Positions 1-9,077 of a DNA stretch of 64,000 nucleotides are shown in pieces. The DNA comes from Pedobacter roseus (GTDB lineage: Bacteria > Bacteroidota > Bacteroidia > Sphingobacteriales > Sphingobacteriaceae), in assembly GCF_014395225.1 (NCBI RefSeq), contig NZ_CP060723.1, forward strand, positions 1,426,001-1,490,000, written 5' to 3'. A program made the position numbers and the translations under genes. The first letter of the stretch is position 1, and every line of letters starts with the position of its first letter. Below the pieces are notes generated by a model. That model searched no databases. It saw only the letters and a program-made list of their open reading frames with translations, and was not told the DNA's origin.

Positions 1-1173
1 TTTATGACCATTGCAGTGCTTTGTGGCTGTAGCAAGGATGCCCTTGATTATAGAAAATATCTCGATGGAAAAGAGCGGATATATCCCGGCTTTCCGGGCA
101 AAGTTGCGGCGGCACCAGGCAACTATAGGGTAAAACTAAACTGGAAAGCCAGTCCCGATCCGAGTGTAATCCGCTACAAAATATTCTGGAACAATTCCGC
201 AGATTCATTAGAAATGGCAGCGCCTGATCGGTCCATCACTGATGTATCGGTAATCATTCCAAAACTAGTGGAGTACAATTATTCCTTTACCATCTATTCT
301 TATGATAAAGCTGGGAATAAATCAGTCCCTGTTCAGATCAGCAACGTAAAGGTTTATGGCGATAGCTATAAATCGAGTTTAACCAATCGCTTTCTGGTAT
401 CTGCAAATCCCTATCAACTAGATGACAGCGGCATCACACTCAACTTTGAAAAACCCGATACCATTAACATCGCTACAGAAATACGTTATACTTATAAAGA
501 TGGTACCATACATACAAGCGCGCTAAGTCCTGATGCAAATTCGATCAGGCTGGCCGACTACAAATCTGGCACAAAAATTTATTTCAGATCGGCCTATATT
601 CCCGTTAAATCGGCAATTGATACCTTTTACACCGCAGATTATGATTCTTTGAGTAACATCTTGATTCCGGTTGATAAATCGCTGTTCCGCCCGTTGAAGC
701 TGGGTAATGATGTGGGCACTTATTCGGATGAAACCAATTTGACTCAACTCTGGAATGGAAATAAAGCACCCACTGATTATCCGGATATTTTCCATAGTGA
801 TGATAAGTCGCCGCTTCCGCATCACTTTACTTTCGATATGGGTAAAGCGGTAACCAACCTCGCTCAGTTTGAAATCATCGGGCGGAACGGCTATAATAAC
901 CCTACCAAATTTGAGATTTGGGGAATAGCCGATCTTACCGGTGCGCAGACACAATCGCCAGGCAATTCTGCCGGCTGGACAGCAGAATCGATAGGAAGAG
1001 GGTGGAAGTTGCTAAAAACAGTAGAACGTTCGGATGATGGATCAGCACCATTTAAAGTGAGCCTTCCAGATGGACTACCAGACATCCGGTATATCCGAAT
1101 CCGCGTAATTCAAGTGGCCAGTGGTGATCCCAATTACAGCAACATTAGCGAAATATCCTTCTGGAATAAATAG
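1..1173 (+). CDS. Surface lipoprotein with C-terminal discoidin-like domain (5' end probably outside window)
   Basis: The reading frame is open from base 1. The first ATG, at 4, is followed almost at once by a Leu-Cys-Gly-Cys lipobox, too soon for a full signal peptide, so the true start probably lies upstream of the window. After the lipid-anchored Cys come two beta-rich repeats of fibronectin-like character (residues 35-120 and 125-220). The last 150 residues resemble an F5/8 type C (discoidin) fold, with a final segment (IRYIRIRV-like, then SNISEISFW) typical of such domains. Bacteroidota proteins of this DUF4998/DUF5000-like type usually sit in SusC/SusD operons as accessory surface glycan-binding proteins. 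The metalloprotease gene 33 bases downstream is probably in the same operon. The binding role is inferred; the lipoprotein assignment is well supported. Confidence 0.75.
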   Translation, partial: FMTIAVLCGCSKDALDYRKYLDGKERIYPGFPGKVAAAPGNYRVKLNWKASPDPSVIRYKIFWNNSADSLEMAAPDRSITDVSVIIPKLVEYNYSFTIYSYDKAGNKSVPVQISNVKVYGDSYKSSLTNRFLVSANPYQLDDSGITLNFEKPDTINIATEIRYTYKDGTIHTSALSPDANSIRLADYKSGTKIYFRSAYIPVKSAIDTFYTADYDSLSNILIPVDKSLFRPLKLGNDVGTYSDETNLTQLWNGNKAPTDYPDIFHSDDKSPLPHHFTFDMGKAVTNLAQFEIIGRNGYNNPTKFEIWGIADLTGAQTQSPGNSAGWTAESIGRGWKLLKTVERSDDGSAPFKVSLPDGLPDIRYIRIRVIQVASGDPNYSNISEISFWNK

Positions 1174-1206
1174 TTTTCTTCTGTAAAATGGAGAAATAAT
1201 ACAATT

Positions 1207-2148
1207 ATGAATAAAACTAAATCAATTATTTATGTTCTGGTCCCAATTTTTATATTGGGACTGGTTTCAAAATCCAAAGCGCAAGCGAAGGATCAGTTTA
1301 AAAAAACTACAAGTACTCCTGATTCCGTTTGGAAAGAACATTGGTTCGAACATCAGGAGGAACTGAAACTGGTAGAAAGCAATGCGAATGTGGCTGTTTT
1401 TTATGATAAAAACATGCCGGCGAATGTAAAATGGCCTGTTGCTATAATGGCCGGTTGCTGGGCTTATGTGAAGCGGAATTATGGAGAATTTGGCTCAGAT
1501 CCGAGATTGTATGTGATCCTGCACCGTGCTATGGGTAAAGATTATGGCGGTGGTCATCCATCACCGTTTTTTGATGCCAGCCACGATTACCGCAATGTTA
1601 TCGATTGTGGTTTAGCGCAATGGAATAATCCAGGTGGAGAACAGATCGGTATGCCAATCCACGAGATGGGCCACATTGTAACCAGTGCGAGCCACGGTAC
1701 AAAGGGATCTCCATCGGACGCGCTGTGGGGCGATAGTAAATTTATGGAAATCTTCAATTATGATGTGCTTAAAAATATAGGCATGACCGATGAGGCCAAT
1801 AGGGTATTTACACAGATGCAAACCCAGTACGACGACTTTCCAAGGTCAGGCACACAATGGTTCAAAAACTGGTTTTTCCCTATTTACAGCAAGTATGGCG
1901 AAGGAAAAGTATTGAACAGGTATTTCGAACTACTTGCAGTAAATTTTCCCAAAAGCAAAAACGGCCGCTTTAAAAGGGATCTCAATTACGGTGAATTTGT
2001 ACATTTCTGGAGCGGTGCGGCAGGAGTAAACCTACAGGGCGTAGCGGCAAAGGCATTCGGCTGGCCAATGGACTACGATCTTCAGTTTAAGCAGGCACAA
2101 AAGGATTTTCCGAAACTCCCATATAAAACTGAGAGTGATAGCAGATAA
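1207..2148 (+). CDS. Secreted zinc metalloprotease-like protein (HEMGH motif)
   Basis: 313 residues beginning with a signal peptide that ends near SKAQA. A gluzincin-type HExxH motif, His152-Glu-Met-Gly-His156, lies in the middle, preceded by a region with Gly-Gly-Gly-His and Asp-Tyr-Arg motifs. His152 and His156 would bind zinc and Glu153 would be the general base. The third zinc ligand was not identified with certainty. The protein resembles the basic-secretory-protein-like peptidases seen next to SusC/SusD genes in Bacteroidota. It follows the lipoprotein gene by 33 bases and is closed by a strong terminator at 2270-2306. It probably acts outside the cytoplasm on proteins or glycoproteins; the substrate cannot be read from the sequence. 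Confidence 0.75.
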   Translation: MNKTKSIIYVLVPIFILGLVSKSKAQAKDQFKKTTSTPDSVWKEHWFEHQEELKLVESNANVAVFYDKNMPANVKWPVAIMAGCWAYVKRNYGEFGSDPRLYVILHRAMGKDYGGGHPSPFFDASHDYRNVIDCGLAQWNNPGGEQIGMPIHEMGHIVTSASHGTKGSPSDALWGDSKFMEIFNYDVLKNIGMTDEANRVFTQMQTQYDDFPRSGTQWFKNWFFPIYSKYGEGKVLNRYFELLAVNFPKSKNGRFKRDLNYGEFVHFWSGAAGVNLQGVAAKAFGWPMDYDLQFKQAQKDFPKLPYKTESDSR

Positions 2149-2175
2149 AAAAATCACTCGATGATTAAAATATTC

Positions 2176-2192
2176 CCGCTTATCATAAGCGG
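2176..2192. terminator. Small hairpin after the metalloprotease gene
   Basis: Eight-base perfect arms (CCGCTTAT and ATAAGCGG) separated by one base. It is followed by A-rich sequence on the plus strand, so on the minus strand the stem is preceded by T residues. It may assist termination or RNA stability. It is weaker as a terminator than the hairpin at 2270. Confidence 0.35.
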
Positions 2193-2269
2193 AAAAAATA
2201 CCCGGTGAGGACCGGTCATAACCAGCCTTAGTGAGATTTAATTCTCTATAAGCTGATTTTAGTTTGGTC

Positions 2270-2306
2270 AAAACATAGGTTGTGGCGGATATCCAACCTA
2301 TGTTTT
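2270..2306 (+). terminator. Intrinsic terminator of the 1-2148 operon
   Basis: Thirteen-base perfect inverted repeat: AAAACATAGGTTG at 2270-2282 and its complement at 2294-2306, with an 11-base loop, ending in TTTTATTTTG. It is well placed 120 bases after the metalloprotease stop codon. Confidence 0.8.
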
Positions 2307-2361
2307 ATTTTGTTAAAATCTACATCAAACTAATTTTATCAATCATAGATTCCATAGATCG

Positions 2362-2432
2362 GTCGTCTTTCCCTCGCAAGCGGGAATCTTAATGCAACCT
2401 ACGTAGTTCCCAATCAAGTTGGGAATAACGAT
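2362..2432. repeat. REP-like palindromic repeat, copy 1 (diverged)
   Basis: A short palindromic element carrying the GCGGGAATCTTAA core, with ends reading GTCTTTCCC and GGGAATAACGAT. It shares this core and the end motifs with the better preserved copy at 34498-34589. It lies in non-coding DNA between two genes pointing in opposite directions. The rest of the 2307-2612 gap shows no gene. Confidence 0.6.
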
Positions 2433-2612
2433 ATTTCGAACGCCCCAATCCCAACTCCCTTGTTTTACAAAAAAAATGCGCACCAACAAACACTGTGTTT
2501 ATTGGTGCACATATTGGTTTTGATCAAGAAAACAACCTAATCCCAAATTTTAGGGATAGAATAACGAAATGAGGACTGTTTTCTGTGTTTCCGTGGCTAA
2601 AATGTAAGCTTA

Positions 2613-3431
2613 CTATCCTTTAATAAAAGCCAGGATATCCTTATTAATCGTGTCAGCCTCAGTAGTTGGCATACCGTGAGGGAAACCTGGATAAGAAATC
2701 AATTTTCCGTTTGGCAATAATTTTGCTGCTTTTGGAGCCTGGTTGAAAGGAACAATCTGGTCATCCTCGCCATGTAATACCAATACCGGAATTTCTACAC
2801 TTTTTAAATCTTCAGTGAAATCTGATTCCGAAAAGGCTTTAATTCCCTCATAATGTGCCAATACAGAACCCATCATGCCCTGACGCCACCAGTTGTGTTT
2901 TATTCCTTCCTGAACTGTTTTGCCCTCACGGTTCCATCCGTAAAACGCTACAGGGAAATCGTAGAAATATTGTGCCCTGGTAAAACCGGTACCCTGACGG
3001 ATTTCATCAAATATGGCCAATGGCACACCTTCCGGATTGCTTTCATTCTGGATCATAATTGGCGTTACCGCACTAATTAATACTGCTTTTGCAACCCGGC
3101 CTTTGCCATGTTTAGCAACATAACGGATTACTTCACCCCCACCAGTTGAGTGGCCAATGTGAATAGCGTCTTTCAAATCGAGTGCTGCTGTTAGTTCTGC
3201 AATGTCGGCTACATAAGTATCCATATCATTACCATTTGCACTTTGTCCTGAGCGGCCATGTCCACGGCGGTCATGCGCGATCACCCGGTATCCCTGTTTA
3301 AGGAAAAACATCATTTGTGTGTCCCAATCATCTCCTGATAAAGGCCATCCATGATGAAAAACGATCGGTTGACCTGTTCCCCAATCTTTGTAATAAATTT
3401 CAGTTCCGTCTTTTACTTTAATGGTACTCAT
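2613..3431 (-). CDS. Alpha/beta hydrolase, non-heme chloroperoxidase/esterase type
   Basis: 272 residues with no signal peptide, so cytoplasmic. The N-terminus has the typical KDGTEIYYKDWG segment and an oxyanion-loop HGWPL. The nucleophile elbow is GHSTGG, an Asp acid candidate lies in the LHGEDDQIVP segment, and the catalytic His lies in PGFPHGMP near the C-terminus. Length and order match the cofactor-free haloperoxidase/aryl-esterase family (about 275 residues). Members hydrolyse small esters and show perhydrolase activity; the natural substrate is unknown. It is transcribed alone and divergently from the UBP zinc finger gene. A palindrome at 3559-3575 lies in the shared upstream region. 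Confidence 0.88.
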   Translation of the reverse strand: MSTIKVKDGTEIYYKDWGTGQPIVFHHGWPLSGDDWDTQMMFFLKQGYRVIAHDRRGHGRSGQSANGNDMDTYVADIAELTAALDLKDAIHIGHSTGGGEVIRYVAKHGKGRVAKAVLISAVTPIMIQNESNPEGVPLAIFDEIRQGTGFTRAQYFYDFPVAFYGWNREGKTVQEGIKHNWWRQGMMGSVLAHYEGIKAFSESDFTEDLKSVEIPVLVLHGEDDQIVPFNQAPKAAKLLPNGKLISYPGFPHGMPTTEADTINKDILAFIKG

Positions 3432-3558
3432 AGTTTTTTTATTAGATTAAATTTTAATTATTTAAGCAGCCTTTGCGAATTAACCAGTGTAATTCGGTTG
3501 ATCACTAAGCCTGGGATATTGATGAATTCAATTATTCAATTTGCAGGCCATTGTTTTA

Positions 3559-3575
3559 ACTAATTGTTAATTAGT
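3559..3575. promoter_or_regulatory. Operator-like palindrome between divergent genes
   Basis: ACTAAT and ATTAGT arms separated by five bases, in the region between the hydrolase gene (minus) and the UBP zinc finger gene (plus). The size and spacing suit a dimeric repressor such as a MarR, TetR or HxlR protein. No regulator is encoded next to it, so this is only a candidate. Confidence 0.3.
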
Positions 3576-3794
3576 GCTTTATGTTTATTTTGTGCGTGCT
3601 CTATTGGCTTTATTTCGTTAATTTACGCTAATGATCCAGTAAAATCAAACAGCATAGGTTACAATTGGTTTTGTTTTGATGATCCGTACAACTGGATATG
3701 TGCAAACCATCATCAGGGGAATTTTTTGATTTGCTGTGGGCGAGGGCGCCATGGCCGTTACTCAGGTTCATCAGTACTTATCAAAACTATAATT

Positions 3795-4067
3795 ATGGAA
3801 ATTAATCAAAGTTGTAGCCATATCAAAGCTATAAAAGAGCTAAAACTGGCAAAAGAAAAGGTATGCGAACTATGTATAAAACTAGGTACAGATTGGGTAC
3901 ATCTCCGTACCTGCCAAACCTGTGGCGTTACTTTGTGCTGTGATTCGTCTCCGATGCAACACATGTCGCACCATTGTCGGAAAGAAAAACATCCGGTTAT
4001 CATCTCATCTGAACCAGGTGAAAGATGGATTTATTGTTTTGTTGATGATGAAATAGCCGAATATTAA
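3795..4067 (+). CDS. UBP-type zinc finger protein
   Basis: 90 residues from the ATG at 3795. The open frame extends further upstream to 3564, but that part has no protein-like character and the ATG at 3795 gives the usual family size. The protein begins MEINQSCSHI and carries a run of Cys and His pairs (CSHI, CELC, CQTCG, CC, HMSHHC, HP) that matches the ZnF-UBP domain, which in eukaryotes binds the C-terminal GlyGly of ubiquitin. Bacterial stand-alone copies are common in Bacteroidota and have no settled function. It probably binds zinc in the cytoplasm. The divergent neighbour is the alpha/beta hydrolase. Confidence 0.85.
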   Translation: MEINQSCSHIKAIKELKLAKEKVCELCIKLGTDWVHLRTCQTCGVTLCCDSSPMQHMSHHCRKEKHPVIISSEPGERWIYCFVDDEIAEY

Positions 4068-4141
4068 AAGCGTTTTGATGGGTAGGCCTAAAGCAGATAG
4101 CGTTAAGATTTGTATGCCTTTAATTTATTATTATTGCACTC

Positions 4142-4357
4142 TTAATCTTTGGCAGTAAGTATTTTGCTTACATGGCTTTCGTCAGAGAGCCCAAAATCTA
4201 GTGCGATTTGCTTTAAACTGAATCTACCACTTTCCATTCTTTTCCTGATCAGCGACCTGCGATAGCCCTTGATATAATCCCTCAGTGATACACCTCTATT
4301 ACGTTTAAAATATGAACCGATGTAATCTTTCGAGAGGTTAAAGTGGGCGGACATCAT
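4142..4357 (-). pseudogene. Remnant of an AraC-family regulator
   Basis: A 71-codon frame that encodes only part of an AraC-type double helix-turn-helix. The first helix-turn-helix reads HFNLSKDYIGSYFKRNRGVS, then the linker helix, then the start of the second (LKQIALDFGLSDESHVSKIL). It stops before the FKK-type end of the domain. No ligand-binding N-terminal part is present: an in-frame stop lies five codons before the first Met. Full-length members have about 280 residues. At its 5' side it abuts another coding-like remnant on the opposite strand (4342-4518), which suggests a deletion or rearrangement point near 4360. Confidence 0.7.
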
Positions 4358-4518
4358 GCTTGTTGGGGATTAAGCGATTTTATCTTTCCCGTGATTATGA
4401 CTTCTTCTCAGATGCTTCAAAATCGCGGCACTCTGGCTTTCATGAGTATACAGAAACTGAAAAAATGCTTTTCAATCTATTTGATGGACAGAAAGCTAAG
4501 AGGATTATTCCGACATAA
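4342..4518 (+). pseudogene. Possible C-terminal remnant of an unknown protein
   Basis: In the frame ending with TAA at 4516-4518, about 48 codons from position 4372 read like genuine protein: charged, aromatic-rich, with segments FYLSRDYDFF, FHEYTETEKMLFNLF and ending RIIPT. There is no start codon of its own; the frame runs back into the 5' edge of the AraC remnant on the other strand. I do not recognise the family. The interpretation as a truncated gene rests on composition and on the abrupt junction with the AraC fragment. Confidence 0.35.
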
Positions 4519-4700
4519 TAGAGGAAATATTAAAGCTTTGTTAAAATTTAGCTGAACATGTTTATTACAGCGCACAGTAGTGTCTTGATGTTGGTCAAAC
4601 AGACGGCTTAACCAGTTCAGTAAATTTCGTTCAAAACCACCTTTTGTGTTTTTATAAAACTTTATTTCTGATTATACTGTTGAAAAAGAAATTTATAAAT

Positions 4701-4910
4701 ATGGAAAATTTCAACATTACGGTAAACAGTCAGGATTTCACGGTTGAACCACAGGAAAATGGTACCTACCGCATTATGAATGGTGAAGAGAAAACGGGCG
4801 TAATTTATGCAGAGCCTTCAGATGAAGGTACTCAATGGAGAACCTTGGACGGCCTTGAGGATAGTTTTGTAGCTGAGGTAGGAAAACTGATCACCCGGCA
4901 CAACCAATAA
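4701..4910 (+). CDS. Small conserved-looking hypothetical protein
   Basis: 69 residues from the ATG at 4701, which is preceded by an A-rich stretch typical of Bacteroidota starts. The frame continues upstream to 4644, but that section is hydrophobic and low-complexity. The protein starts MENFNITVNSQDF and contains the segment GTYRIMNGEEKTGVIYAEP, followed by an acidic C-terminal half. It looks like a small soluble beta-rich protein with no signal peptide. I do not recognise a named family. It is transcribed alone. Confidence 0.6.
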   Translation: MENFNITVNSQDFTVEPQENGTYRIMNGEEKTGVIYAEPSDEGTQWRTLDGLEDSFVAEVGKLITRHNQ

Positions 4911-5054
4911 AACCTATAATATCTGGCTTTGGCTATAGGAATTTTAGTCGACCCTAAATAAACCCTTGGAATGCGGAACCTTTAATTTGGAACCACAAAT
5001 GTCCTTTAAATCTAACAGAACGGTTTAGGATACCAATCTGATTAAATCACCCAA

Positions 5055-5891
5055 ATGAAAAAAATATACTTTTTAACTGTTGCAGTTTGCCTGTTTGTTT
5101 CATCCGTAATGGCTCAAGACAAAAAAACTGGTAGTTATAATCTTTTCCGTCCGGTACCGGGAACAAAACTCCGCGATATGGAAACCGACAGGCCTGATGT
5201 GACCGAATCTCCCATTACTGTGGATGCCGGCCACTTTCAGTACGAAAGCGATCTTTTTCGTTTACAACGCGAAAGGAGTGAGCATTTGGTAAAGAATACC
5301 TATCTGTTTAACCAGGCAAACCTAAAACTAGGGCTTACCGGCTCTACTGCTTTGCAGCTTGTTGTGCAAAGCTATGTCCTGTCGAAAGAAGTTTCTGATG
5401 AGGAGGGCTCAGTTGATCATTCACACGGATTTGGTGACTTAACCTTGCGCATTAAACAGAATCTGATTGGAAATGATAAGGGGAACTTTGCCATTGCGAT
5501 ACTACCGTATGTTAAATTTCCAACTTCAGCTGTTGAAGAGGGAGAACGTTATGAAGGGGGGCTTATCCTGCCCATGTCTCTAAAGCTTCCCGGTGACTGG
5601 AGGTTAGGGATGCAGGTTGAAGCTGACCGCTTACAGGACAGTGAAGGTTCTGCCATGCATACGCAACTACTGGAATCGCTGACCATCGCCCATAAAATCT
5701 GTAATCATCTTGAGGCTACTGCTGAGACCTATTATACCTACGACACCAAGATACACCAATGGAACAACTTTCTAAATGCAGCCTTACAGGTTGAGGTCGC
5801 AAAAGACGTTAAACTCGACGGAGGTCTGAACTACGGATTGCAGCATGATGCGATGAAAAGTTATTTTGTTGGACTTTCTTTTAGGCTGTAG
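5055..5891 (+). CDS. Outer-membrane beta-barrel protein (phenol-degradation/MetA-like transporter family)
   Basis: 278 residues with a clear signal peptide (MKKIYFLTVAVCLFVSSVMAQ). The mature start carries METDRPDVTESPITV, a hallmark of the family often annotated simply as transporter (related to phenol MetA degradation proteins), followed by alternating amphipathic beta strands. The last residues are SYFVGLSFRL, ending in an aromatic/hydrophobic beta-signal used for outer-membrane insertion. It is probably a monomeric outer-membrane channel or barrel; the solute is unknown. It is flanked by non-coding DNA and is not part of an operon. The 362-base gap after it (5892-6253) shows nothing recognisable. 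Confidence 0.75.
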   Translation: MKKIYFLTVAVCLFVSSVMAQDKKTGSYNLFRPVPGTKLRDMETDRPDVTESPITVDAGHFQYESDLFRLQRERSEHLVKNTYLFNQANLKLGLTGSTALQLVVQSYVLSKEVSDEEGSVDHSHGFGDLTLRIKQNLIGNDKGNFAIAILPYVKFPTSAVEEGERYEGGLILPMSLKLPGDWRLGMQVEADRLQDSEGSAMHTQLLESLTIAHKICNHLEATAETYYTYDTKIHQWNNFLNAALQVEVAKDVKLDGGLNYGLQHDAMKSYFVGLSFRL

Positions 5892-6253
5892 TTAATATGA
5901 CCCTTTTAGTCTTATTTATTATAATCCGGTGACAAGATTTGATTAAACCATGCAATTACTAACTACTATCTAAAGATCCTGTTTTCTGTCGCTTGCATGC
6001 TTTAATTTGGGGATGTGGACTGACAGTTAAACTCAAAGTTTGGTTTTTCATTTTTATTTGCTGCCAGGTTATCACCCCTAAGTTGTATTTTATCACACCA
6101 TAATATTTATTATTAATTTTGACCGCTATGTAGAAGCAGTATACGCTGATTTGCCCAGAATGTTAACCTGTAAATTAATTTGCCTCTATTTATCTTTTTT
6201 AAAAGATTAATTTAATTTCGTGTTTCAAAAAATTAAATAAAAAATCTGCTAAT

Positions 6254-8650
6254 ATGGACAAACATTCCGATAGACCTAAAATGGATCCTCAGGCTGCTTA
6301 TGCAAGTGAAGAACGTTTTAAGGCTCTGGTTAATGCGACATCTGATGTTATTTATAGTTTAAGTGCCGATTGGGAAATCATGAGGGAGCTTGATGGCAGG
6401 GGGTTTTTGAAGGATGCAACAGAACCTACTACTGCATGGAAATCCAGGAATATTCACCCTGAGCATAGGGAACTTGTCGATAATACGATAGCGGAAGCGA
6501 TCCGTTTTAAAAAAATATTTCAACTCGAGCATAAGGTTCTGCGTGCTGACGGAAGCCCAGGCTGGACTTTCTCCCGCGCGGTACCGATATTGAATGAACA
6601 TGGAGAAATTTTAGAATGGTTTGGCACGGCTAGCGATATCACCGAGCGCAAAAATGCAGAATCCGCGCTGCGCGAAATAAGGGAACGGTCAGATCAGCAG
6701 AAAAGGGTATATGAAACAATCACCTCTACCACGCCCGACCTCATGTACGTATTTGATCTTGAATATAGATTTACCTATGCCAATAAAGCCCTTCTTTCTA
6801 TGTGGGGCAGATCATGGGATGATGCTATCGGAAAGGGACTGCTGGAGAACGGATATGAACCATGGCATGCTCAAATGCATCAACGGGAAATAGATCAGGT
6901 AAGGGCAACAGGAAAGCCCATACGTGGGGAAGTGTCCTTTCCGCATGCTACACTCGGCATTCGGGTTTATGACTATATACTAACTCCAGTTTTTAACGAG
7001 GAAGGCCTGGTGGAGGCTGTTGCGGGCACTACCCGTGACGTTACCGACAGAAAGGAATCTGAACAAAAGTTACAGGAAAGCGCCGAAGAGTTTCAGGCCA
7101 TAAATGAAGAATATGCCACCATCAATGAAGAGCTCGCAGCCTCCAATGAGGAACTGACCTCGACCATTGACGAACTGGCTCAGGTAAATAGTGAGCTGAT
7201 CGCCTCACAGGATATTATTGAAGAGGGAAGAACTGCGTTGCGCCTGGCCATAGATGCTGCCAATTTCGGGACATGGTTTATACATTCGGTTACCAGGGAA
7301 TTTGTAACTGACGCCCGTCTGAAGGAACTTTTTGGCTATTTTCCGGATGAAGATCTGAGTATTGAACAGGCTTTGGCACAGATTACAGAGGAATACCGGG
7401 GGATGGTAGCTACCAAGCTCGAAAATGCAATATATAATAACGGCGACTATGATGTTACTTATCCGGTATTGGGCTTACATGATAACAGGCTTCGCTGGTT
7501 GAGGGCCATTGGTAATCTTAAAGCAGATCGGTCCGGTAGTTTTTCCGCTTTCACCGGGGTTGTAATGGATATAACCGAAAACTATCTTGCCGTTCAGAAA
7601 ATAGCAGAAGCAGAAGAAGGAATGCGGATGGCTATTGAGTCCGGTGAGCTTGCAACCTGGTATCTGAATGAGAAACTCGGTACCATTACTGCCTCTGCCC
7701 GGTTCAATCAGCTATTTGGTTTTGATATTAATGAGCAGGTTCCATACAGTGCTGCGGTAGACCAGATATTACCCGGGTATAGGGAGCTGGTTTTGCAAGC
7801 TGTGCAGGCATCATTCTCCACAGGTGCCGGATTTAATATTGAATATCCGATAACCACCTATCATGAGGGAAAGCAAAGGTGGGTCCGGTCGGTGGGCAAA
7901 TTTGTTGAGGATAAAAAGAATGGTAATTACATTACCGGCGTTATGGCTGATATCTCTGAACAGAAGATGGACGAGATCCGCAAAAACGATTTTATCGGGA
8001 TGGTGAGCCACGAACTTAAAACCCCTCTAACCTCTCTTTCTGCTATTATTCAGATTTCGCAGATTAAGCTAAAAAATAGTTCTGACGAATTTCTGGCTTC
8101 CGCCATGGCCAAGGCTTCCGCACAGGTTAAGCGCATGAGCGCTATGATCAATGGCTTCCTGAATATTTCCCGGCTGGAATCAGGGAAACTTTCAATTGAG
8201 AAAACATCTTTTGATATCCGGGAGCTTATAGCTGAAACCATTGAAGAGTTTGAGATCACAGCTCCGGGCCATCGCATTACCCTGGGCGACTGCGGATCGC
8301 TAATGGTCTCAGCAGACCGTGAAAAGATCCACTCGGTCATTTCCAATCTGCTTAGTAATGCAGTTAAATATTCTCCTGCAGCCTCCGAGATAAACGTAAC
8401 CTGTTCTGTGCAGGGCAATGAAGTGATTTTGGGTGTAAAAGATTCAGGAATTGGAATAAATGCCCTGGATTCAGCCAAGATTTTTGAAAGGTATTTCAGG
8501 GTGGACAGTAATCAGACCCAGAATATTTCAGGATTCGGCATCGGCCTTTATTTAAGTGCAGAAGTTGTGAAATATCATGGCGGCAGGATCTGGCTTGAAA
8601 GCGAACCGGGAAGAGGATCTGTTTTTTATTTTAGCCTGCCAATAAATTAA
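6254..8650 (+). CDS. Multi-PAS sensor histidine kinase (cytoplasmic)
   Basis: 798 residues without membrane segments. Order: PAS 1 (about 15-135), PAS 2 (150-270), each ending in a PAC-type D-I/V-T-E/D-R-K segment, then a coiled coil (about 272-320) rich in NEEL repeats, PAS 3 (325-450), PAS 4 (455-570), HisKA with the phospho-acceptor in SHELKTPL (His586), and a HATPase domain. The ATPase has the N box NLLSNAVKYS, G1 box KDSGIGI, F box FERYFRV and G2 box GFGIGLYLS. All kinase motifs look intact. No response regulator is encoded beside it, so its partner is elsewhere or it feeds a shared pathway. PAS domains suggest sensing of small molecules, redox state or light in the cytoplasm. Confidence 0.95.
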   Translation: MDKHSDRPKMDPQAAYASEERFKALVNATSDVIYSLSADWEIMRELDGRGFLKDATEPTTAWKSRNIHPEHRELVDNTIAEAIRFKKIFQLEHKVLRADGSPGWTFSRAVPILNEHGEILEWFGTASDITERKNAESALREIRERSDQQKRVYETITSTTPDLMYVFDLEYRFTYANKALLSMWGRSWDDAIGKGLLENGYEPWHAQMHQREIDQVRATGKPIRGEVSFPHATLGIRVYDYILTPVFNEEGLVEAVAGTTRDVTDRKESEQKLQESAEEFQAINEEYATINEELAASNEELTSTIDELAQVNSELIASQDIIEEGRTALRLAIDAANFGTWFIHSVTREFVTDARLKELFGYFPDEDLSIEQALAQITEEYRGMVATKLENAIYNNGDYDVTYPVLGLHDNRLRWLRAIGNLKADRSGSFSAFTGVVMDITENYLAVQKIAEAEEGMRMAIESGELATWYLNEKLGTITASARFNQLFGFDINEQVPYSAAVDQILPGYRELVLQAVQASFSTGAGFNIEYPITTYHEGKQRWVRSVGKFVEDKKNGNYITGVMADISEQKMDEIRKNDFIGMVSHELKTPLTSLSAIIQISQIKLKNSSDEFLASAMAKASAQVKRMSAMINGFLNISRLESGKLSIEKTSFDIRELIAETIEEFEITAPGHRITLGDCGSLMVSADREKIHSVISNLLSNAVKYSPAASEINVTCSVQGNEVILGVKDSGIGINALDSAKIFERYFRVDSNQTQNISGFGIGLYLSAEVVKYHGGRIWLESEPGRGSVFYFSLPIN

Positions 8651-9077
8651 TGCCGTCTGTATTTTGACAGGTGGGACTGGCCTATAGGCTTTGGATGATA
8701 TCATTTTCCAATCAAAGCAAAATTCAGACCCCGCAGGAGAAGAATATTGAGGCAATAGCCTTTGGCCTTATCGCCGTTATAAAAATCGGTAAAGGGATTC
8801 AGAAAAGAAAAAAAATGCTTGTGGTTCAGGGTTGCTTACTTTTGGTTATGTTGGGTACCGCCACATTTGTCAGGAGGTAAACCGCGGGTTTCCCTCCCGA
8901 CAGAAATGATACCAAAATGAAAAATACCGCCCCATTTTGACATGGTGTACTGCCGGTACGTTTTCAGATGGAAAACAAAAAATGCGTTCAAAATTGCTGT
9001 GGATACATTAATCTGTGTTGAAAGATTTTGGGGCATTCCCTTTGCTTAATGATATCTATAAATTAAAAACGATTATC
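8651..9077. other. 427-base intergenic region with one imperfect hairpin
   Basis: The stretch lies between the kinase and the SPFH gene. A 69-codon frame at 8671-8880 is not convincing as a gene. An imperfect hairpin at 8868-8902 is described separately. No promoter was assigned. Confidence 0.4.
8868..8902. other. Strong imperfect stem-loop
   Basis: TGTC-GGAGG-AAACC arms pair with GGTTT-CCTCC-GACA around a GCG loop: fourteen base pairs in three blocks with two single mismatches. It has no T-run on either side, so it is not a standard intrinsic terminator. It could be a structural RNA element or a protein-binding palindrome. Confidence 0.4.

Noticed and set aside
3564..3794. Upstream extension of the UBP zinc finger frame
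   Set aside because: The extra 77 residues are hydrophobic and unlike the family; the ATG at 3795 gives the normal size.
8671..8880. 69-codon frame after the PAS kinase
   Set aside because: Mixed hydrophobic and basic composition without a recognisable pattern, no clear start region, and its end overlaps a hairpin; not listed as a gene.
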